From positions 248,001 through 312,000 of the forward strand of contig JAFABI010000090.1 of the NCBI GenBank assembly GCA_023426125.1: DNA of 64,000 nt, written 5' to 3'. The notes beneath the pieces were generated by a model, which had not been told where the DNA came from, made no database searches, and saw only the letters and a list, made by a program, of their open reading frames with translations. The translations under genes and the position numbers were made by a program. Below, in pieces: positions 24,484 to 31,052 of this stretch; the stretch's first letter is position 1; each line of letters opens with the position of its first letter. The stretch comes from Bacillota bacterium. GTDB taxonomy: Bacteria; Bacillota; Clostridia; Acetivibrionales; DTU013.

Positions 24484-26088
24484 ATGAAACCACAGATAAT
24501 CAATATTATAAACTTTATCAGGGGAGTTGAACCAAGAGACCCCGGGCTCGACCTGCTTGAACCGGTAACAAGGCAGGTGGAACTGCTTGAAAAGTATAGT
24601 TTGCCAGGGACGTTTCTCATTCAATACGATGCAATGATAAATCCATCATTCGTTAACTTGTTAAAAAGGTCTTCATCAGTTGCAAATGAAATTGGTGCAT
24701 GGTTTGAAGTGGTGCAGCCCCTGGTGGAGAATGCAGGTTTGGAATGGCGCGGCCGTCCGGGCTTTTCATGGGATTGGCATGCCGATGTCGGCTTTACGGT
24801 AGGCTATACACCTGAAGAGAGGGAAAAGCTTTCCGATGTTTTTATGGAAGACTTCAGGAATATATTTGGCTTTTACCCGAAGTCGGTAGGGTCGTGGATT
24901 ATTGATGCGCACACACTCGCTTATCTTGAAAAAAAATATGGAATCACAGCCTCTTGCAACTGCAGAGATCAGTGGGGCACAGATGGCTATACCCTCTGGG
25001 GGGGATACTATAATCAAGCTTATTATCCGGGAAGGCATAATGTATTCTGTCCCGCACAGACCGTTAAGAATCAGATAAATGTACCAATCTTCAGAATGCT
25101 GGGAAGCGATCCGATATACCAGTATGATGCGGGACTTGTGGCAGACGGTAGCTTTACCGCTTCGGAATGGCAGCCGGTTGTGACGTTGGAGCCTGTGTAT
25201 CCGGTGGGTGGGGGCTCAGAAGAATGGATCCGGTGGTTTTTGAAGGAAAATTTCAATGGAATATGCCTGGCATTCGGATATGCACAGGCAGGACAGGAAA
25301 ATAGCTTTGGATGGCCGGCAATGGAAAAAGGGCTTTTGTTTCAATTTGAGCAAATCTCTGAATTTGCAGCCCAAGGCAAAATCAAGGTGGAAACGCTTGC
25401 CGACTCTGCCGACTGGTTCAGAAAGAAATATCCGACAACTCCGGCTTCAGTTGTTGCGGCTCTTTCGGATTGGAAGGACGATGGGCACAGGTCAATATGG
25501 TATAATAGCAGATATTATAGGATAAACCTGTATCAAGAGGCGGAAAAGCTGTGGATACGGGATTTGCATATTTTTAACGAGAACTATGAAGAACGCTATC
25601 TTGCAAACAAATGTGCGATGGACAGATTATATTTTGACAACCTGCCGGTCATTGACGGCAACCGTTGGAGCCATGGGAAGACAAGGGCCGGACTATACCC
25701 GGTGATTATTGGAGAGGACGACAGCACGGCTTTGATGGAGGTATATGAACCGGAGGTCTCTGAAATGGGCGATGACGAATTAAAGGCAGTCTGGAAAACA
25801 GAAATGGGCTTTGAATTTGAGGTGCTTTGCAAGGAGGACTCTGTAGCTTTTTCCAGCAGAGGAAATGTTTCTGTAAAGTGGTGTCTTAAAATGCTCTGGA
25901 ATCCGGACGTGGAGGTACCTGTCGGAGACATTGCCGATAATTCGGTCAAATACTGTTTCAATGGCTTTAAATATACGGTATGCTTTAGTGGCGCAGAAAT
26001 AAATGAACGAATGGATGAAGGCAGTATTACTATAGTACCCTGTAAAAATGAAATTTTTCTTAATTGGGAGCATGCTGAAGAATTATAA
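24484..26088 (+). CDS. Polysaccharide deacetylase/glycosidase-like (beta/alpha)-barrel protein, uncharacterised
   Basis: 534 residues, no signal peptide, so cytoplasmic. The first ~330 residues look like a NodB/glycoside-hydrolase-deacetylase type barrel: GTFLIQYDAM near 40, WHADVGFTVGY near 100, SVGSWIIDAHTLAYLEKKYG near 137, CNCRDQWGTDGYTLWGGYYNQ near 160-180, and FRMLGSDPIYQYD near 203. The last ~200 residues appear beta-rich. The repeated His/Asp/Trp motifs suggest a metal or carbohydrate site, but I do not recognise a named family member. CGGAGG precedes the ATG, eight bases after the broken regulator. The TATAACGA repeat overlaps its stop codon, so its last residues may be altered. Confidence 0.8.
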   Translation: MKPQIINIINFIRGVEPRDPGLDLLEPVTRQVELLEKYSLPGTFLIQYDAMINPSFVNLLKRSSSVANEIGAWFEVVQPLVENAGLEWRGRPGFSWDWHADVGFTVGYTPEEREKLSDVFMEDFRNIFGFYPKSVGSWIIDAHTLAYLEKKYGITASCNCRDQWGTDGYTLWGGYYNQAYYPGRHNVFCPAQTVKNQINVPIFRMLGSDPIYQYDAGLVADGSFTASEWQPVVTLEPVYPVGGGSEEWIRWFLKENFNGICLAFGYAQAGQENSFGWPAMEKGLLFQFEQISEFAAQGKIKVETLADSADWFRKKYPTTPASVVAALSDWKDDGHRSIWYNSRYYRINLYQEAEKLWIRDLHIFNENYEERYLANKCAMDRLYFDNLPVIDGNRWSHGKTRAGLYPVIIGEDDSTALMEVYEPEVSEMGDDELKAVWKTEMGFEFEVLCKEDSVAFSSRGNVSVKWCLKMLWNPDVEVPVGDIADNSVKYCFNGFKYTVCFSGAEINERMDEGSITIVPCKNEIFLNWEHAEEL

Positions 26089-26280
26089 CGAGGCTTAAAA
26101 ATGTCCCCCACCTCTGTAGTTGGCGGGTACCGAATTGGTTTTCAGGCAGTAAGCATATCTCCAGCCTGGGATGCATAGGCGAGCAGCAAGCTTTAGCTTC
26201 TGCCAGTCTCGTAGAAACTCCGCTGCTGTAAGGAAATTTGCCTGCAAACGACAAATTTCCTTATGAACCAGGTCGTTATA
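26084..26280. repeat. TATAACGA-ended repeat, copy 2 (occupied site)
   Basis: Same ends and internal blocks as 5904-6057 (TATAACGAGG at the left, TATGAACCAGGTCGTTATA at the right). Between GCCT and CGTAGAAACTC it has a ~42-nt insertion, the hairpin element, absent from the other copy. The left end supplies the TAA stop of the deacetylase-like gene. Confidence 0.7.
26169..26209 (-). repeat. Hairpin element, copy E
   Basis: On the minus strand: ACTGGCAGAAGCTAAAGCTT, then TGCTGCTCGCCTATGCATCCC. It shares the closing CTGCTCGCCTATGCA with the other copies and sits inside the TATAACGA repeat as a clean insertion. Confidence 0.65.
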
Positions 26281-26305
26281 AAATTGCAGGATCGGGGCAA
26301 CCTTG

Positions 26306-26893
26306 CTACTGCTGCAGTTCTTTGCCCTCTTCCGCGGATTTGGCCGGCCGGCCGCTATTGAGGTGTTTTATCAGGCTGTATACGACGATAAAAACAACGG
26401 AATAAAATAGCACATCGCCGGGAGACAGGATTGTGTAGCCCAGGTCGATATAATCTGACAGAAAAGATAGCTTGGTCGATGCGCTTCCTTGTATATGCAC
26501 GTCGTCATAAGTTTCCATAAACTTAAAGGAATCCGGTGTCATAAACCCGGTCAAATAGGATACCGAAGGGAATACGGGCATTTTGCCTCCGTTTGCCTTT
26601 ATAACGGCACTGTTCAGCATACCGCCGATAAAAGCCGATGCCGCGCCTAAAAAGCCCGCCTTATATAGACCGTACTTTATTATCAGAACCGCAAAGATAA
26701 GACCGTAAATAATTTTTGTTGCATTTACATAGTTAAAAATAAAGGTGTCTCCTTGAAATATGGAGAAATTCATATACATGCAAACCAGAGCGAAGAGTAT
26801 GACAAGGTAGGCGGTCCATTCCTTAAACAACGGAGCTAATCTGTATTTTCTGATTTTCGCCACCAGCAATGCGATCAAAAATGCTTCTAACAT
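26306..26893 (-). CDS. DUF5317-like integral membrane protein
   Basis: 195 residues with about five hydrophobic helices (FLIALLVAKI; YLVILFALVCMYM; IIYGLIFAVLIIKYGLY; AGFLGAASAFIGGMLNSAVI; LFYSVVFIVVYSLI). NGGKMPVFPSVSYLTGF and the closing YTILSPGDVLFY resemble the DUF5317 pattern (NGxKMPV, then a ..S.GDvl. motif). I place the start at ATG 26893, six bases after CAGGTG; a longer form to 26983 adds a polar leader without a ribosome site. The function is unknown. It is divergent from the zinc alcohol dehydrogenase gene. Confidence 0.72.
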   Translation of the reverse strand: MLEAFLIALLVAKIRKYRLAPLFKEWTAYLVILFALVCMYMNFSIFQGDTFIFNYVNATKIIYGLIFAVLIIKYGLYKAGFLGAASAFIGGMLNSAVIKANGGKMPVFPSVSYLTGFMTPDSFKFMETYDDVHIQGSASTKLSFLSDYIDLGYTILSPGDVLFYSVVFIVVYSLIKHLNSGRPAKSAEEGKELQQ

Positions 26894-26997
26894 ATCTACA
26901 CCTGGCCAATATCGATAATTGTTCCGTATATTCGACATTATTATATTAAATTTTGAAAGAATAGTAAATAACTTTATACGCAAATGGTCAATTAATT

Positions 26998-27014
26998 ACA
27001 TGTAGTATACATGT
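26998..27014. promoter_or_regulatory. Palindromic operator-like site ahead of the zinc alcohol dehydrogenase
   Basis: ACATGTA-GTA-TACATGT is a perfect 7-bp inverted repeat with a GTATAC core, of the kind bound by GntR-type HTH proteins. It directly abuts the -35 box of the promoter at 27014-27042, so binding would block transcription. The GntR/LacI-type repressor at 28387 is the natural candidate. Confidence 0.5.
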
Positions 27015-27042
27015 TGATTTTATTCTAAAATCATGATATTCT
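27014..27042 (+). promoter_or_regulatory. Candidate promoter of the zinc alcohol dehydrogenase
   Basis: TTGATT at 27014-27019 and TATTCT at 27037-27042 are 17 bases apart. Both boxes match the sigma-A consensus at four of six positions. It overlaps the palindrome at 26998-27014. Confidence 0.4.
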
Positions 27043-27153
27043 TTTTACATGGAAATGGCTCAAGGTTTTATATTATTTACTTTGCCTGGATAATAAGGTA
27101 AGAATAGCGGAAGTTCATTTTGATCATCGGAACGTCTATAGGAGGTAGTGAAT

Positions 27154-28185
27154 ATGAAAGCGCTGGTTTTAACAGCATGTAATCAGTTTTCTGTTGAGGA
27201 GGTCCCGATACCCGAATATGGCAGCGACGACATATTGGTCCGTGTAAAGGCATGCGCCATTTGCGGCAGCGACGTACACGGCATGGACGGAAGCACTGGG
27301 AGAAGAATACCGCCGATTATCATGGGGCATGAGGCTTCAGGCACCATCGAGAAAGTCGGCGGCAGTGTGGAGGACTTTAAAGCGGGTGACAGGGTTACCT
27401 TTGATTCGACGGTCTACTGCGGGCGGTGTCATTTTTGCCGGCGCGGCGAAGTGAACCTTTGCGACAACCGGAGGGTCCTGGGGGTGTCCTGTGGGGATTA
27501 CCGGCTGGAGGGAGCTTTTGCGGAATATGTTGCGGTACCCCGGCACATCGTATATCCTTTGCCTGAGGAGGTAAGCTTTGAACAGGCTGCCATGGTTGAG
27601 CCCCTTTCCATTGCATTTCACGCCATACGGCGTTCTCCTGTTTCTCTGAACAATACTGCGGTGGTTGTAGGCTCCGGTATGATCGGCTTGTTGATCATCC
27701 AGCTTCTGAAAGCTGTGGGCTGCGGCAGGGTGATTGCTGTGGACATTATGCCGCAGAAGCTGGAAATGGCTAAAAAGTTTGGGGCGGATATCGCCGTGAA
27801 CTCAAATGAAACCGATGCTGCTGCTGAAATACATAAATTGACGGGAAATCGAGGTGCAGATATAGCCTTTGAGGTCGTTGGCATATCCTCAGCCCTTAAT
27901 ACTGCCGTTGCATCCTTGAAGAAGGGCGGTTCTCTTACCCTTGTGGGAAACCTCAAGGCCACAGTGGATTTTCCCCTGCAATCCGTTGTCACCAGGCAAA
28001 TCTCAATCTACGGTACCTGTGCATCGGCGCTGGAATATGGGGATTGCCTGGACTTGATCCGATCCGGAAGCGTGGACGTGGAATCCTTTATAAGCGCGGC
28101 TGTCCCATTGTCTGAAGGACCGGCATGGTTCAACAGGCTGTATGCCGGCGAGCCCGGCCTCATGAAAGTCATATTGCAGCCATAA
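27154..28185 (+). CDS. Zinc-dependent medium-chain alcohol dehydrogenase (polyol/sugar type)
   Basis: 343 residues, MDR family. Catalytic zinc ligands are Cys of CAICGSDVHG near 37, His-Glu of GHEASG near 60, and the later Glu of VEPLSIAFHA near 148. The structural-zinc cysteines appear as CGRCHFCRRGEVNLC near 90-105. The Rossmann motif is VVGSGMIGLLI near 172 and Asp of VIAVDIMPQK suggests NAD+. The closest style is galactitol-1-phosphate, sorbitol or threonine dehydrogenase. ATG 27154 has GGAGG eight bases upstream. It is followed by the divergent-oriented repressor gene and shares operator-like sites with the Gfo/Idh gene, so it likely oxidises a sugar or polyol under that repressor. Confidence 0.92.
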   Translation: MKALVLTACNQFSVEEVPIPEYGSDDILVRVKACAICGSDVHGMDGSTGRRIPPIIMGHEASGTIEKVGGSVEDFKAGDRVTFDSTVYCGRCHFCRRGEVNLCDNRRVLGVSCGDYRLEGAFAEYVAVPRHIVYPLPEEVSFEQAAMVEPLSIAFHAIRRSPVSLNNTAVVVGSGMIGLLIIQLLKAVGCGRVIAVDIMPQKLEMAKKFGADIAVNSNETDAAAEIHKLTGNRGADIAFEVVGISSALNTAVASLKKGGSLTLVGNLKATVDFPLQSVVTRQISIYGTCASALEYGDCLDLIRSGSVDVESFISAAVPLSEGPAWFNRLYAGEPGLMKVILQP

Positions 28186-28245
28186 GGCAATAGCTTAGGA
28201 GCACCGAAAATATAACTTCCGATTCTTTTCTGGGGAATGGAGCGG

Positions 28246-28285
28246 GCTGGTCGCAAATGCCTTGCATTTGCTGCTCGCCCATGCA
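28246..28285 (+). repeat. Hairpin element, copy C
   Basis: CTGGTCGC, an inner stem GCAAATGC/GCATTTGC with loop CTT, then TGCTCGCCCATGCA. First of a tandem pair inside the MITE-like element. Confidence 0.65.
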
Positions 28286-28291
28286 TCCCGG

Positions 28292-28328
28292 GCTGGTCGC
28301 AAGCTAAAGCTTGCTGCCCGCCTATGCA
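28292..28328 (+). repeat. Hairpin element, copy D
   Basis: CTGGTCGC, an inner stem GCAAGCT/AGCTTGC with loop AA, then TGCCCGCCTATGCA. It starts seven bases after copy C ends. Confidence 0.65.
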
Positions 28329-28386
28329 ACCTACCAAAGCGTAGTTCCCCGGAAAAGATTACCGGAAGTTATATTTTCGCCAGTGC

Positions 28387-29475
28387 TTAAAAATTCGGGG
28401 ATATACGTTTTGTTGACTCGCGAATGACCAGGCTGTTTGGTATCAACACTTTTATCGGTGGAGAATTGATGTCTTCAATTGTTTGGTTTAAAGCTTCAAG
28501 GGTCTCATACGCGAAGGTTTCGGTGTTGACGTCAATGGTTGTGAGAGAAGGTGAGAAATACATTCCCTGGCTAATGTTGTCGAAGCCGACGACCGATATG
28601 TCGTCAGGCACCGACATACCGCTGTCGGATACCGCTTTAATGGCTCCGAGGGCCATCATGTCATTGGAAGCGTATACCGCTGTCAAATCCGGGACTGAAT
28701 GGATAAGGCCCTTCATGGCATCATAACCGCTTTCAAAGGTCCAATCGCCATTTCTTACCAGGCCTTCATCGTGTTGGACGCCAAGAAGGCTTAGTGCCCT
28801 GGTGTAGCCTGTATAGCGTTCCAGCGCATTCAAATAGGTTTTTATTCCGTTGATGTATGCTATTTTTTTATGTCCCAGCCGGACCAGATGCTCAACGGCC
28901 AAAAAGCTTCCTTCATAATTGTCGCACAGGACTGTCTTGAAGCCGGGGACATAATTGGATACGCAAACCGACGGTATATGCATTTCCTTTGCCTTAAGCA
29001 CCAGATTCTCATTTACTTTGCTGACCCATACGATTCCCTTGATATGTTTTTTAACAACCCTTTCATATAAATCCTCCTCCGAATCGAGCCTGGTGTAAAA
29101 GAGGCTGTAGTTATATCTGCGGCAGCTCTTTTCGAAATTAAAAAAAAGCGAAGCAATAAAGGGTTGATAAATCTTATCGATGGACTCTCCGGGCAGTATG
29201 AAGGCTATGTTATTGGATGCATCCCTGTCGATGCCGGGCGTTGCCGAAAAGTTCCGGTTTACTTTTGACCCGGAGCCTGGCACTTTGATAAGCAGGTTAT
29301 CCTTTACAAGGAGCTGAAGCGCCCTCCTCAAGGTAGCCCGTTCAACGTGATACTCCTCGCTCAGGAGGCGTTCCGACGGCAGGAATTCTTCATTATATTT
29401 GTTTTCAATGATTTTGTTTTTCAGATCGTTGTATATTTGTATATACAATGGGATGTTCAAGTTTTTGTTTACCAT
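28387..29475 (-). CDS. GntR-type HTH / LacI-type sensor repressor (AraR-like layout)
   Basis: 362 residues. The N-terminal winged helix (about 1-70; IPLYIQIYNDLKNKIIENKY, LPSERLLSEEYHVERATLRR) is GntR class. The C-terminal ~270 residues are a LacI-type periplasmic-binding sensor (HLVRLGHKKIAYINGIK, AVYASNDMMALGAIKA, VPDDISVVGFDNI, SPSLTTIDV). This mix is the layout of AraR. ATG 29475 begins MVNKNLNIPLYIQI; a longer form adds 20 unlikely residues. It lies between the zinc alcohol dehydrogenase and the Gfo/Idh gene, and operator-like sites are found near all three, suggesting a sugar-responsive repressor of this small regulon. Confidence 0.92.
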   Translation of the reverse strand: MVNKNLNIPLYIQIYNDLKNKIIENKYNEEFLPSERLLSEEYHVERATLRRALQLLVKDNLLIKVPGSGSKVNRNFSATPGIDRDASNNIAFILPGESIDKIYQPFIASLFFNFEKSCRRYNYSLFYTRLDSEEDLYERVVKKHIKGIVWVSKVNENLVLKAKEMHIPSVCVSNYVPGFKTVLCDNYEGSFLAVEHLVRLGHKKIAYINGIKTYLNALERYTGYTRALSLLGVQHDEGLVRNGDWTFESGYDAMKGLIHSVPDLTAVYASNDMMALGAIKAVSDSGMSVPDDISVVGFDNISQGMYFSPSLTTIDVNTETFAYETLEALNQTIEDINSPPIKVLIPNSLVIRESTKRISPNF

Positions 29476-29529
29476 AGGTTCACCGATCCTTTTCTTAAAA
29501 GCACGATAACTATATAAGTGTACATCGAT

Positions 29530-29544
29530 TTGCAAACGATAGCC
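29530..29544. promoter_or_regulatory. cre-like/operator site upstream of the GntR-LacI repressor
   Basis: TTGCAAACGATAGCC matches the catabolite-response consensus WTGNAANCGNWNNCW at all but the last position. It lies 55 bases ahead of the repressor start. It shares TGCAAACG with the site at 30964. It could be bound by CcpA or by the repressor itself. Confidence 0.4.
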
Positions 29545-29550
29545 AAATCA

Positions 29551-29685
29551 TCTTCAATCGCAAGATGTAATTTATCCTGTCATTCCGAGGAGCAAAGCGA
29601 CGTGGGAATCTTTCTTTTAAGGTTTGCACAGATTGCTGTAAGCGACCCTCGCAATGACAAATTAAGACAAATTGCAAATTGAAGA
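29551..29685. repeat. MITE-like element with CTTCAAT ends and intact GAGGAGC core
   Basis: TCTTCAATCGCAA at 29551-29563 is inverted against TTGCAAATTGAAGA at 29672-29685 (one extra base). The core has TGTCATTCCGAGGAGC and GGGAATC on the left and GCGACCCTCGCAATGACA on the right. The core is uninterrupted here (GCGACGTGGGAATCT), the empty-site counterpart of 9150. It sits just past the stop of the Gfo/Idh gene. Confidence 0.65.
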
Positions 29686-29697
29686 AATCATATTAAT

Positions 29698-30804
29698 TTA
29701 CGTAATAAAGGTCTTGTTTTCAGGCTTGAGGGGGAATTTTACCGGTACTCCGTCCCGGGTGGACCTGTAAATGGCAGTGAATATTTCAACGGTCTTCCTG
29801 CCATCCTCACCGTCAATCAATGGTCTGGTTCCGTTGACAACTGCCTTCAAAAAATCCTCAAGCTGCTTTTCGTGGAAGTACTGCATCGTGTCGATGCTGT
29901 TGAAGAAATCCGTATCCTCCCGCTTCCAGCCTTCCAGCAGGTGTTCCTCCCCTCTGACGGTCCAGAGGTCGTTCACCGGAGGCTCCGTGATGCCGGACAT
30001 GCCGGCGATGAACATAGCGCCGCCGTCTGTCTGGACGCCAACGGAAGCTCCGTTTTCCCCGTGGACGTGGACTTTGCCGAAAAGGGCGGGATTCTGTGAA
30101 TTGCTCACAATAATGTTGCCCACGCCGCCGTTTTTGAATTTAATGACTGCCAGTGCCGTATCTTCGACCTCTATGTATGGATGGTTGAGATTCGACCAGT
30201 AACCGAACAGCTCATCCACAGGCCCCATAAACCACTGCAGAAGGTCCAGCTGATGAGGCGCCTGATTGACCAGCACGCCTCCGCCTTCGCCTTTCCAGGT
30301 TCCCCTCCACGGATCGCTGTCATAATATGCCTTATCCCTCCAGCCCAGCATATTCACCGTACCGAATACAGGCCTTCCGATCTTGCCTTCATCAATTGCC
30401 CGTCTCACTCTTTGCACCGGGGTATAAAACCTTCGCTGGCATACGGTGCCAAGTATCACTTTATTTTCTTTTGCAGCTTCAATGATTGCGTCACAATCCT
30501 CCAGCGATGCTGCAAGGGGCTTTTCCACCAGCACATGCAAGCCGGCCCTGGCGGCTTTAACGGCATATTCGGCGTGATTGGGATGGGGTGTGCATATGAT
30601 CACGGCCTCCACCTCCGAATCGGCAGCCATTTCTTCTATGCTTGAATATGCTTTTACGTTGTATTGCTCCGCAAACACCCTGGTTTTGTTAATATCACGG
30701 CCGCAGACAGCGGTAAAGAGGGAATTAGGGATACTTCTTAAAGCCTTTGCATGCATATGGCCTACTTTTCCGCATCCTATAACTGCAGTTTTAACTCTTT
30801 CCAT
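29698..30804 (-). CDS. Gfo/Idh/MocA family oxidoreductase
   Basis: 368 residues. The N-terminal Rossmann fold has VIGCGKVGHMHAKAL and the family's EKP motif is in VLVEKPLAASLEDCD near 97. The catalytic region GGVLVNQAPHQLDLLQW near 175 carries the conserved His. These enzymes oxidise or reduce sugars, inositols or their acids with NAD(P). AGGAGG stands upstream of ATG 30804; a longer reading adds 13 residues before the domain. It probably works with the zinc alcohol dehydrogenase under the GntR/LacI repressor; its promoter region has the cre-like site at 30964 and a GTATAC site near 30870. Confidence 0.9.
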   Translation of the reverse strand: MERVKTAVIGCGKVGHMHAKALRSIPNSLFTAVCGRDINKTRVFAEQYNVKAYSSIEEMAADSEVEAVIICTPHPNHAEYAVKAARAGLHVLVEKPLAASLEDCDAIIEAAKENKVILGTVCQRRFYTPVQRVRRAIDEGKIGRPVFGTVNMLGWRDKAYYDSDPWRGTWKGEGGGVLVNQAPHQLDLLQWFMGPVDELFGYWSNLNHPYIEVEDTALAVIKFKNGGVGNIIVSNSQNPALFGKVHVHGENGASVGVQTDGGAMFIAGMSGITEPPVNDLWTVRGEEHLLEGWKREDTDFFNSIDTMQYFHEKQLEDFLKAVVNGTRPLIDGEDGRKTVEIFTAIYRSTRDGVPVKFPLKPENKTFIT

Positions 30805-30963
30805 GGTTATTATGCCTCCTTGTTTTTGGTGAAATGCCTCCACTTTTTCGCCAAGATTGATACTATACCGGTTGTATACCTGTTATTATCGTATCATGTT
30901 TTACTTTGCAAGTCAATGCCGCCCTGTTTATATAATTGAAAGATACCAAAGATGCAATATCTT

Positions 30964-30978
30964 ATGCAAACGTTTATT
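30964..30978. promoter_or_regulatory. cre-like site between Gfo/Idh and Ca-ATPase genes
   Basis: ATGCAAACGTTTATT contains the palindrome AAACGTTT and fits WTGNAANCGNWNNCW at all but one position. A second motif, GGTTGTATACCTG, lies at 30870-30882. Both are in the divergent region upstream of the oxidoreductase. Confidence 0.4.
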
Positions 30979-31052
30979 GATTTTTTGACCTGTACTATTC
31001 ACCGCTTTATTTGAATAAAAATAGGACGTGGGTAGAAAGAGGTGTGAAAAAA

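Larger units (their letters stand above)
28197..28389. repeat. MITE-like element with TTAGGAGCAC/GAAAATATAACTTCCG ends
   Basis: GAAAATATAACTTCCG at 28206-28221 is the exact inverse of 28363-28378, and pairing continues inward with one indel (CTTTTCTGGGGAA against TTCCCCGGAAAAG). The outer ends are TTAGGAGCACC on the left and an inverted TTAAGCACTGG on the right. Two hairpin elements lie inside. It fills the space between two convergent genes, and its right end carries the stop codon of the repressor gene at 28387. Confidence 0.75.
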
